Notes under the pieces: model-generated | What the model was told of the DNA's origin: nothing | Seen by the model: the letters and a program-made list of their open reading frames with translations, nothing else | The model's database searches: none | DNA from: Streptomyces xanthochromogenes | Lineage (GTDB): Bacteria; Actinomycetota; Actinomycetes; Streptomycetales; Streptomycetaceae | NCBI RefSeq assembly: GCF_014650455.1 | Contig: NZ_BMUZ01000014.1 | Location: forward strand, 62,001 to 126,000 | Direction of reading: 5' to 3' | Length of the DNA stretch: 64,000 nt | Program-made: the position numbers and the translations under genes | In this document: positions 42,140 through 49,374 of the stretch, one piece after another | Layout: every line of letters starts with the position of its first letter | How positions within the stretch are numbered: the stretch's first letter is position 1

Positions 42140-44232
42140 TACAAGGCAATCCGCGGAAATGAGACGTAAAACTCGGCACCGCCCAGCTCACCATTCTCGA
42201 CTGCCCAGATCTTCCCCTTGAGGTCGAGCACGATGTCTCGAACGATGGTGAGCCCCATACCAGTACCCTCATTCCTGGTGGATTTACCGGGCTTCCATAC
42301 ATCATCCTTATCTATTCCAATAATTCCAGGACCGGAGTCCAAGACCCCCAGAGTCACTTCTTCCCGGTTAATTTCGGTCCGAACAACTATTTCTCGAGTG
42401 CTCGATTGGTTCGTAGGGCTCGTGAAAACGGCTACGGAATTCGCCAGAAAGTTTGCCAGAATCGCCTCAACTGAAGCGATCGTTGAACGAACAACTGCAG
42501 AAGGGTCTTGGACCAGATCCGTCGACACGGAAACCCGCGCGTCAGCGAAGTACGGCTCGAAACTCTCCGTTATCTCACGGACGACCGCGTTGATGTCAAC
42601 GTCTCGCCACTTCCGTTTACGCTGCTTCAACAGCTCCAATGGCAATTCGGCGAAGGTGTGCAGGGACGCTGCTGACCTACGAATGAGGTCCACTGGATCA
42701 CCAAGCACTGAAGTGAAGCGTTCATTGCCCAGCTCTCGTTCACCGCGGCGAGCAATGGACCCAACCATTTGCTCGATGGTGTCAACTGGGCGAAGCGTCT
42801 CGTGCGCAAAAACTGCGGTGGTGGTTCCAACCGTGCTGAGAGTGCGGTACAACATGAGATCGCTCTCTACGACCTCCAGCCTCTCAGCCATGGCCGCCCT
42901 ATCCTCACGCACAGCCTGCTGGACCATAGGACGGACGCTCTCCGGCACGAGCCGCAGGGCCGCATCAACCTTGTCCCGAGTTTCTTTTACCTTTTCTCGA
43001 GTTTTCTGCTTTTCTTCGATCTTGCGCTTGTCTCGACGCTCAAGCCGTACATCAGCGGCCCATTCGAGCGCAGCGCGGGCAAACTCCTTTAGCTCAACGA
43101 AGGCAGAATTTTCTACGAAACCACTGCGATCGGTCTTGGGAACCAACTGACCGTTGTCCGCCACCACCATGATGCGACCGACAGAGTTATTAGTTCCAGG
43201 CCGCTCCTCCGGGTTTCGCTTCTGCAGGACGTTCATGTCCAGCCAGTCGTAACCGCGGTCCCCATAGGGATGAACCCGCAATCCCCGCTGATAGAAGTGG
43301 ACCCCACCGACCTCATCGAGCCAGGTCACATAGGCCTTCCTGAGGCCCGGAGTCAATTGCACGTCAAAAGACGGACGAGTTCGATTGAACATCCAGATCT
43401 CAAGCTCTGCGGCGGGTGCCATATATCCAGAATGATTCCCCATCGCGGAGCTTGACGCGACAGCAAAATGATCTCCGGACGCAAGTATGGTTCCGGCGCC
43501 GTCCAACAAATATGCTGCTGCTTGACCATCCTCATCAAGAGTCGCCCGCAGCATATAGTGGGCACCTTCGAAGAAGCCCGAATCCACAACTTTCTGCAGC
43601 TCAGCAAAGTCTGGCGCATCGAGAGTAATGGCGAAATCCTCACCCTTATCGGGGAAAGGGCCAGTCAGCATGACCAGGGACCGAGCCAAGCGCCTCACGT
43701 CAGAATCTGCAAGCGGGGCTCGAAGATTCCTTATTTCAATAGTCGTGCCGGGCTTCTCCGAAGTTTCCCTGGACGCTACTTCAAGGTCGACATCCTCGAT
43801 GGCGGCAGCCTGATCGTACCGAGCCCAGTCGATCTGTACGACATACTCGACTCCGGGTTCCGCTTTGGGCCGCGTACGAACTACTGCCTCCCGCCCAAGC
43901 CTCAAAGCTGCAAGCCGGCCAAGCCCTTTCTCGCCGACCTTTCGTCGACCGCGGGGCGTAACCGAATCTTCCACTTTTCCGGAACGACCGAGAATCAGAA
44001 AACCGTTTCTGATGTCTTCAGCGGTCATTCCCTCGCCAACGTCGGTCACAACAATGGTTCCACCGAGTTCACCGACATCCTGCAATTTTACTTCGCAGCT
44101 GATTGCATCAGCGTCGTAGGAGTTTCGCGCCAACTCTACGATTCCCAAGTCCGGATGGGGGATGAGCTCCTCGCCAAGGCGCGCTAGCATCTCTGGCGCG
44201 AAGCGCAGGCGTTCTGTACCCATGTGTCCCAT
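42139..44232 (-). CDS. Tandem GHKL protein: Hsp90-like ATPase plus histidine kinase
   Basis: Soluble protein of 697 residues with two ATPase modules and no membrane segment. The N-terminal module is Hsp90/MutL-like: LGIVELARNSYDADA, VVTDVGEGMTAED, VGEKGLGRLAALRLG. The middle (about 200-400) is an unrecognised probable sensor region, followed by a charged coiled coil near 405-425. The C-terminal half is a histidine kinase: His477 in VFAHETLRPVDTIE, N box ANFLANSVAVF near 595, G1 LDSGPGIIG and G2 NEGTGMGLTIVRD near 655. It is the first gene of the three-gene operon and is divergent from a DNA methylase. Role proposed: intracellular sensor that phosphorylates the REC protein. Confidence 0.82.
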   Translation of the reverse strand: MGHMGTERLRFAPEMLARLGEELIPHPDLGIVELARNSYDADAISCEVKLQDVGELGGTIVVTDVGEGMTAEDIRNGFLILGRSGKVEDSVTPRGRRKVGEKGLGRLAALRLGREAVVRTRPKAEPGVEYVVQIDWARYDQAAAIEDVDLEVASRETSEKPGTTIEIRNLRAPLADSDVRRLARSLVMLTGPFPDKGEDFAITLDAPDFAELQKVVDSGFFEGAHYMLRATLDEDGQAAAYLLDGAGTILASGDHFAVASSSAMGNHSGYMAPAAELEIWMFNRTRPSFDVQLTPGLRKAYVTWLDEVGGVHFYQRGLRVHPYGDRGYDWLDMNVLQKRNPEERPGTNNSVGRIMVVADNGQLVPKTDRSGFVENSAFVELKEFARAALEWAADVRLERRDKRKIEEKQKTREKVKETRDKVDAALRLVPESVRPMVQQAVREDRAAMAERLEVVESDLMLYRTLSTVGTTTAVFAHETLRPVDTIEQMVGSIARRGERELGNERFTSVLGDPVDLIRRSAASLHTFAELPLELLKQRKRKWRDVDINAVVREITESFEPYFADARVSVSTDLVQDPSAVVRSTIASVEAILANFLANSVAVFTSPTNQSSTREIVVRTEINREEVTLGVLDSGPGIIGIDKDDVWKPGKSTRNEGTGMGLTIVRDIVLDLKGKIWAVENGELGGAEFYVSFPRIAL

Positions 44233-44445
44233 ATCTCCCGCGTCTTAGGCCGTCTCGCACCCAACAGCACAGTCAACATGCCCCGTTGAGACGGCATCGG
44301 CAGATCACCCCTAGCAACCAGCGTAGTGCTGCGTGTAGATCCGTGCACTACGTTGGAGGCGATCTCTGACTCAAAGCACGTCCTCATGGCCGATAGTGGC
44401 GCAGCGTCAGGACCATGGACTAGATCAACAGGGAGTAGGGCCGGG

Positions 44446-45771
44446 ATGACTGGGGCGCACGGCTACAGCGAGTACACCACTCGCCTGCAGGCACTGACCA
44501 CTGACGTCGCCTCAGGCCGACCGGTCCAACACGATCACCTCTTGGCCAGCGTGGACGGCGAGGCGTCGGAGCAGCTCCGCCAGCTAGTGCCACTCGACTA
44601 TCGCCGGCGGGTCGGTGCTTTTTTCACCCCAGCACCGCTCAAGCAGCGCGTAAGCGAGATGTTGAAGTCCGGAGCGCGATCGGACCGGTACCTGGATCCG
44701 GCGTGTGGTTCCGGTGACCTGCTATTGGCGGCATCACATGCATTGCCGATTCAAGAATCGCTTGAAGAGACGCTCGAAGACTGGACTGATCGCCTACACG
44801 GATGGGATATAAATAGCGAGTTCGTTGAAGCGGCCCGACTTAGATTGCTCATTGCCGCCCTATTGCGTCACGGATATGAGAATCAGAGTGGATGGCCCAT
44901 TTCTAATGCATCCGCCTACTTTACCAACATTTCCATTAGGGACGGTCTCGAGGCGCTTAGAGACCAAGGCGCATTCGTGGGTCACATCGTACTGAATCCA
45001 CCCTTCAGCGTGATTTCCTCGCCTTTGAGTCGCGCATGGACAACCCGCCCGACCTCGGCTGCGGCACTATTCACCTACCAAGCAGCTCATCACTTGGCGG
45101 ACGGAAGCCGTCTGACAGCCATCCTCCCGGACGTCTTGAGGAGCGGCAGTCGTTACTCCACCTGGCGGACCCAGGTGAACAAGATTTTGAGTCGCAGTTC
45201 GTTGGATACATATGGGCAATTTGATGAACATGCTGATGTTGATGTTTTTCTACTAGACGCCCAAGTTTCTCGCCGAGAACGATTGGAAGACTCAGGCGAG
45301 TGGTGGAAAACCGTTGGTTCTGTCGCAGCGGGCTCACGGTCGGTAAATGACTTTTTCTCCGTACGAGTTGGCACTGTTGTCGATAATCGTGATCCTCTTG
45401 ATGGGCCTGAGTTTCCGTTTGCCCGAGCGCGTGATCTACCACCGTCTGGTGAAATTTCTACCCCTACGCGCCGCCGAAATTTCTCTCGCCGAGTATTCGA
45501 ACCTCCCTTCGTTTTGGTGCGAAGGACGTCCCGACCCTCAACAGCGCAACAACAATCTCGACTCTCGGGCGTGCTGGTTACAGGAGAAGCGCCGGTGGCA
45601 GTGGACAACCATCTAATCGTCGCCTCACCCAGGGACGGATCCGTCAAATCCTGCCGGGCTCTACTCAAGGTCCTTTCAAGCAAATCAACAAGTGAATGGC
45701 TAGACAACAGGATCAGATGTCGCCATCTCACAGTTGGGGCTGTGCGCGAGATCCCCTGGCCAAACACCTAG
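44446..45771 (+). CDS. N6-adenine DNA methyltransferase, apparently solitary
   Basis: Protein of 441 residues. RVGAFFTPAPLKQRVSEML, motif I YLDPACGSGDLLLAA, LHGWDINSEFVEAAR and the catalytic motif IV in HIVLNPPFSVI identify an adenine-N6 methylase of the type I/IIG (gamma) class. The C-terminal 150 residues (FEPPFVLVRRTSRP, SEWLDNRIRCRHLTVGAV, IPWPN) look like a target-recognition region of the Eco57I kind. No nuclease domain is in the protein and no restriction or specificity gene is adjacent. The ATG at 44446 has GGGAG upstream; ATGs at 44386 and 44326 are possible. It is divergent from the GHKL operon with 213 bases between. Confidence 0.82.
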   Translation: MTGAHGYSEYTTRLQALTTDVASGRPVQHDHLLASVDGEASEQLRQLVPLDYRRRVGAFFTPAPLKQRVSEMLKSGARSDRYLDPACGSGDLLLAASHALPIQESLEETLEDWTDRLHGWDINSEFVEAARLRLLIAALLRHGYENQSGWPISNASAYFTNISIRDGLEALRDQGAFVGHIVLNPPFSVISSPLSRAWTTRPTSAAALFTYQAAHHLADGSRLTAILPDVLRSGSRYSTWRTQVNKILSRSSLDTYGQFDEHADVDVFLLDAQVSRRERLEDSGEWWKTVGSVAAGSRSVNDFFSVRVGTVVDNRDPLDGPEFPFARARDLPPSGEISTPTRRRNFSRRVFEPPFVLVRRTSRPSTAQQQSRLSGVLVTGEAPVAVDNHLIVASPRDGSVKSCRALLKVLSSKSTSEWLDNRIRCRHLTVGAVREIPWPNT

Positions 45772-46339
45772 GGCATGCCGTCCCGCCCATGGACCAGGGG
45801 GGACCGCTTATCCTCGATTGCCCGTTTTCGGCTCCCTGGCCAGGCAGAACATGCTTGATCGAGACGGCCTCCAGAGCCGTGTGCTACTCAGTCGGCAAGC
45901 CAGGAGACAGCACAGAAGAAGAGGCGGCGTGCTCCGCGCAGACAGCCCACCAGCTCTCGCCGCCAGTGTCCACGACGCAAGCGCTCCACAGCGCAGGAGC
46001 GGGGCATGGTGCAGCCCAGGAACACTCACCCCGCGCCGATGCCGTGTCCACGTGGTGGCGGTCTTCCGCCCACGGGCCCAACCACTGAAGTTCCATGCCC
46101 CATAGTGAAGCCAACGTTCAACCAGCATCGCTACACATGTGCCAGAACTCAGCGGCTGAAGCCATCCGTGCATGAGTGTCTAACTGCGTGACAACGCCGA
46201 CGAACAGCGGCGGACGAGCGCGAACGTCTGCGGACCGTCAGCGCAGGTGAGAGGCATGGCAGCCCAAGGTGCCACCCACACCCAAGTTGCTTCGGGACGA
46301 AAAGGTCCACTGCTCAATCGCCTCCGGCTGTACCCAGCG
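45772..46339. other. Unassigned stretch right of the methylase
   Basis: Apart from the weak candidate at 45884-46114, no gene is convincing. No copy of the tRNA-Thr 3' end is seen here, although this is where the right end of the element would be expected. Confidence 0.3.
45884..46114 (-). CDS. Possible 76-residue Cys-containing protein
   Basis: A weak candidate. The product holds SARGECSWAAPCPAPALWSA, a Cys, SWWAVCAEHA and a short tail, a Cys/His spacing seen in small Streptomyces proteins of elements. There is no clear ribosome site, other frames are open too, and the DNA may be non-coding. Confidence 0.25.
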   Translation of the reverse strand: MASLWGMELQWLGPWAEDRHHVDTASARGECSWAAPCPAPALWSACVVDTGGESWWAVCAEHAASSSVLSPGLPTE

Positions 46340-46380
46340 ACGTGAAGAGGCCCGGATTCGAGATCCGGGCCTCTTCACGT
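46340..46380 (-). terminator. Perfect terminator of the GntR operon
   Basis: An exact 18-base stem (ACGTGAAGAGGCCCGGAT and its inverse) with a five-base loop lies 18 bases beyond the last stop of the minus-strand operon. Confidence 0.85.
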
Positions 46381-46398
46381 ATCGACCATGAGTGGTTG

Positions 46399-46743
46399 CT
46401 AGTCGATCCTGCTCATGGCTCTCTGCAATGGATCACCGCCTTCCGATGGCATGAGGTCCGCAGCCGCCAATCGGTGGCCACGGCTTGCTGCTACGCGAAG
46501 TGTGGCTTGCAGGGCCTTGATCAGGGCCGTCGTCAAGCCTTCGAGGGCCGGTCGCTCCGTCTCACCATTGCTGATCATCTCTAGGCCCTCAGCTACCAGT
46601 GCAGACGCGCTGTCCAGTTGGTGCGCTTCCACCTCGTCCGCCAAGCGGGACAGGTGGCTTGCGGGATCGTCGGTGCTCAGGAAGCACGGCTTGCCGTCCG
46701 GGCCTGACCAGGGCAGGAGGCGGAGCTCGTCGTGGAGTGTCAT
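46399..46743 (-). CDS. Helical protein, last gene of the GntR operon
   Basis: Protein of 114 residues, mainly helical (HLSRLADEVEAHQLDSASAL, LTTALIKALQATLRVAASRG). The ATG overlaps the GntR stop as ATGA, so it is translated with it. No family recognised; no Cys or membrane segment. A perfect terminator follows. Confidence 0.7.
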   Translation of the reverse strand: MTLHDELRLLPWSGPDGKPCFLSTDDPASHLSRLADEVEAHQLDSASALVAEGLEMISNGETERPALEGLTTALIKALQATLRVAASRGHRLAAADLMPSEGGDPLQRAMSRID

Positions 46744-47396
46744 CGTTGCGCCTGCCTTCCTGGCGTCATGCGGTGGGTGGTGAAGGGAGCGTTGGCGCGG
46801 TCGCCGGGTAGGACGAGGTGGGCCGCTTCGGCTACGCGGCCCGTGATGTCGGTCGAGACTCGGGTGATAGCCAGGACGGCCAGTGTCGTGCTGATGCGGA
46901 GGGTGGCAGCTTCACTCCGGGTCGGAAGGCGGGCGGCCACTGTCTCTTGAGTGTCGGCGAGTGCTGGGCGCACCTCGGCCAGGGCCGTCTCGACTGACCC
47001 CCAACAGGGCGCCTCCGCTTGCAGGTTGATCGGTGCCAGGTCGCGCGGGACGTAGACGCGGATCAGGCTGTGCGGCGAGTTGTCCTCGTAGCCGACGCAG
47101 AGGAGTTCGGTCAGCGGGCTGTGTAGCGGCACCTTCAGGAGTGAGGCCAAGCCGCCTCGCGCGCGCGTCTTGGTCGTCCGCACCGTGACGCGGAGGGCCG
47201 CTCTCGGCACGTCCCGGTCGGTTGCCATGTGGCCGCCGCCGACGTAGGTGACCCGGTGAAGCCGACGGCGTACGAAGTTGCCCTTGCCGTGGACCTTCTC
47301 GATGAGCCCTTCGCCCTGGAGAACCGCCAGAGCGTTGCGCAGGGTCGGTGTGCTGACCCCGTGGTGCGCTGCGAGCTGGGTTGCCCAGTTCTTCAC
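46740..47396 (-). CDS. GntR/UTRA regulator with shortened wing domain
   Basis: Regulator of 218 residues. The recognition part is present (WATQLAAHHGVSTPTLRNAL, GLIEKVHGKGNFVRR) but the first helix of a normal GntR wing domain, about 25 residues, is missing because the frame begins at a GTG within it. The UTRA ligand domain fills the rest (LTELLCVGYEDNSPHSLIRV, LRISTTLAVLAITRV). The GTG overlaps the preceding stop (GTGA) behind GAGGGG, which makes the short start credible. It faces a second GntR gene. Confidence 0.75.
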   Translation of the reverse strand: MKNWATQLAAHHGVSTPTLRNALAVLQGEGLIEKVHGKGNFVRRRLHRVTYVGGGHMATDRDVPRAALRVTVRTTKTRARGGLASLLKVPLHSPLTELLCVGYEDNSPHSLIRVYVPRDLAPINLQAEAPCWGSVETALAEVRPALADTQETVAARLPTRSEAATLRISTTLAVLAITRVSTDITGRVAEAAHLVLPGDRANAPFTTHRMTPGRQAQR

Positions 47397-47602
47397 GCGG
47401 ACCCCTCGGCAGGCACGTCCCGGTCGGGCGGAGTGTGGCACAAGCAGGTGCAGGCCTCGTAGATCACGGGGATGCCACCCGGTGCTGTCTGCGGTACTGA
47501 ATGCGCACACTCGCCGTGCTGGTCGACCTGACAGGAGCCCGATCGGTATGGGGCTTCGGGAGTTCTCCGCGTGGCACGAGCCTGGAGACGCCGGTGTGGC
47601 AT
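47393..47602 (-). CDS. Small Cys/His protein of the GntR operon
   Basis: Protein of 69 residues. The end, SCQVDQHGECAHSVPQTAPG then GIPVIYEACTCLCHTPP, carries Cys and His pairs that could bind zinc, and resembles small conserved Streptomyces proteins near GntR genes (from memory, not checked). The ATG shares one base with the stop before it (TGATG) and its stop overlaps the next start, so all genes of the operon are coupled. Confidence 0.6.
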   Translation of the reverse strand: MPHRRLQARATRRTPEAPYRSGSCQVDQHGECAHSVPQTAPGGIPVIYEACTCLCHTPPDRDVPAEGSA

Positions 47603-47907
47603 CAGCGGACCTCTGCCCAGCGATACGGCGTCCTTGTCGGAGCGGGAACGACGGGCGGCACGGCATGCCGCCGTGTTCGTTGTTCGGGCGCCCATAGATA
47701 TGGGCGGACGAGGGCTGTCTCCTCTCCGCGCAACACCCCGGTGTGCTTCTGCGGCCGCCGGGGCATGCGAGCCGCCCTGCGATCGCTACCGGCCCGTTGA
47801 TCGGCCTTTGCGCAAAGGGCAGTTGAGGGGTGCTGGCGTTGTCTGCACCTCCTTTCTGCGAGCCGCGCGCGGATCTGCGATGCCGCGCGGCGGATGTGGT
47901 TGAACAC
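47602..47907 (-). CDS. Small basic protein, first gene of the GntR operon
   Basis: Protein of 101 residues, rich in Arg. VFNHIRRAASQIRARLAERR begins it and LRGEETALVRPYLWAPEQRT is a stretch often seen in small proteins of Streptomyces elements. The GTG at 47907 has GAGAGGAG seven bases before it; an ATG at 47934 is possible. The operon promoter lies between this gene and the divergent GntR gene. Confidence 0.6.
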   Translation of the reverse strand: MFNHIRRAASQIRARLAERRCRQRQHPSTALCAKADQRAGSDRRAARMPRRPQKHTGVLRGEETALVRPYLWAPEQRTRRHAVPPVVPAPTRTPYRWAEVR

Positions 47908-48060
47908 GATGGTGCTCCTCTCGCTGGTGGCCACTCCCGTGGAGTGGTCCGGCGCCCGGGCTGGCCTGTGTACGGCGGGCGGCTCCGTAACGTGCGGCCG
48001 CTCAGGCTGGTGGCCAGAAATCCGCCCCGACCGGCCTCGACGACCGAGCCCGAGACAAGA

Positions 48061-48098
48061 TCTCTAGACAACTTCAGAATGAAGTACCTGTCTAGAGA
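48061..48098. promoter_or_regulatory. Paired GntR-type operator boxes
   Basis: TCTCTAGACA (48061) and its inverse TGTCTAGAGA (48089) face each other 18 bases apart in the divergent promoter region. Confidence 0.6.
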
Positions 48099-48181
48099 TG
48101 TCAACGTGGATGTCTGGAGTTGTTCAGCGGGCGAGATCGCGGTCACACGCACAGAGCGAGCGCCCTGGCCATGGCCTAGGC

Positions 48182-48191
48182 TGTCTAGAGA
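48182..48191. promoter_or_regulatory. Third operator box before the GntR/UTRA gene
   Basis: TGTCTAGAGA again, 19 bases before the ATG at 48211 and next to the ribosome site, where a bound repressor would block its own gene. Confidence 0.6.
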
Positions 48192-48210
48192 AGAGAGGAA
48201 GGCTCCGGAA

Positions 48211-48969
48211 ATGGTCAACACCGACGAGGACCGTCGGCCGAAGTACCAGCGGATCGCGGACTCGCTGCGCGATGCGATCCAGTCGGGCGAGTACGGTCCC
48301 GGTGATCGACTTCCGGGGGAGAACGAGCTGATGGCCGCGCACGGCGTGGCGCGCATGACGGCTCGACAGGCGTTGAGCGTGCTCCGCGACGAAGGCATCG
48401 CCGAGGCCCGCAAGGGCGCGGGCGTGTTCGTCCGGTCCTTCCGCCCGCTCCGGCGCCGGGGAATCCAGCGACTTGCCCAGGAGCAGTGGGGCAACGGCCG
48501 CTCCATCTGGTCCGTCGACACCGGAGATCGTGCGCTCGAAGTCGATCAGGTGTCCGTCTCGGAGGAGCCGGTTCCGGCCCGTATCGGTGCCGTCCTGGAG
48601 TTGGATGAAGGCGAGGCCGTGTGCGTCCGGCGGCGACGCTTCGTCCTGGACGGGAAGCCTGTGCTGCTGGCCACGAGCTACCTGCCGATGTCGGTGGTGG
48701 CCGGGTCCGCAATCACCCAGGAGGACACGGGGCCGGGCGGTACTTACGCCAGGCTCGCCGAACTCGGTCGTAAGCCCGTGCACTTCCGCGAAGAGATCCG
48801 CTCTCGGATGCCGTCGAAGGATGAGGCGGCGCGGTTGAGCATGGCGTCCGGCACGCCGGTCGTGCTCATCTGCCGCACGGCTTTCGCTGGGGAGGGGCAG
48901 CCGGTCGAGGTCAACGAGATGACTCTCGACGCGGCCTCGTACGTCTTGGAGTACGACTTCGATGCCTGA
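48211..48969 (+). CDS. GntR/UTRA transcriptional regulator
   Basis: Regulator of 252 residues. The wing domain is complete (KYQRIADSLRDAIQSGEYGP, ENELMAAHGVARMTARQALS, GIAEARKGAGVFVRSF), then a UTRA domain (RIGAVLELDEGEAVCVRRRR, LLATSYLPMSVVAGSAI). Three TGTCTAGAGA boxes upstream suggest autoregulation and control of the divergent operon. Its build is close to that of the KorSA-like protein of the element, so it may be the regulator of a former mobile element. ATG with GAGAGGAAGG upstream. Confidence 0.8.
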   Translation: MVNTDEDRRPKYQRIADSLRDAIQSGEYGPGDRLPGENELMAAHGVARMTARQALSVLRDEGIAEARKGAGVFVRSFRPLRRRGIQRLAQEQWGNGRSIWSVDTGDRALEVDQVSVSEEPVPARIGAVLELDEGEAVCVRRRRFVLDGKPVLLATSYLPMSVVAGSAITQEDTGPGGTYARLAELGRKPVHFREEIRSRMPSKDEAARLSMASGTPVVLICRTAFAGEGQPVEVNEMTLDAASYVLEYDFDA

Positions 48970-49060
48970 TCGGGCAGACCCGGTTCGAGCCCGCCGGGCC
49001 AGCCCGTAGATCAGAGGTGCCGACGCTGTCCCTTGGCGGGCCCTCCGTTAAGGTGCGGCC

Positions 49061-49261
49061 ATGATCGACAAGGCCCCGGACTGCCCCGAGTGCGGTGAGG
49101 ACATGAAGTCCGGTGGGCTCGTCCTCTGCCTGCGGGAGGATGACGGGCTGCGGGTCTGCCGGTCGCTCTGGAAGTGTCCTGGTCGGCATCTTTGGTGGAG
49201 GTGGGCCGACCGGCTGGACGATCCCTGGGAGGTCTGTCCCCTGCCGCAGTTGTTTCGCTGA
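49061..49261 (+). CDS. 66-residue two-CxxC-type protein
   Basis: Small protein with CPECGEDM near the start, LVLCLREDDGLRVCRSLWKC in the middle and WWRWADRLDDPWEVCPLP at the end: Cys spacing of a zinc ribbon with a Trp-rich tail. No ribosome site stands out and no family is recognised, but codon use looks like coding DNA. Confidence 0.55.
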   Translation: MIDKAPDCPECGEDMKSGGLVLCLREDDGLRVCRSLWKCPGRHLWWRWADRLDDPWEVCPLPQLFR

Positions 49262-49374
49262 CGTCGACGCGGCGGGCCGGTCGAGTCCTGTTGAGGCGCG
49301 GGTGTGCGCTGATCCGGCCAGATCCTGGACAATTGGCCGTAGTTACGGGGTGCGGGGAGAGGGGCGGTCAGCGC

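Noticed and set aside
46740..48521. 593-codon minus-strand frame as one gene
   Set aside because: Only its last 218 codons are a GntR protein; the rest runs across two coupled small genes and the divergent promoter.
48979..49005. GGTTCGAGCCC stretch like a tRNA T-arm, as possible right attachment site
   Set aside because: It differs from the tRNA-Thr 3' half outside a few general T-loop bases, and no acceptor or other arms fit around it.
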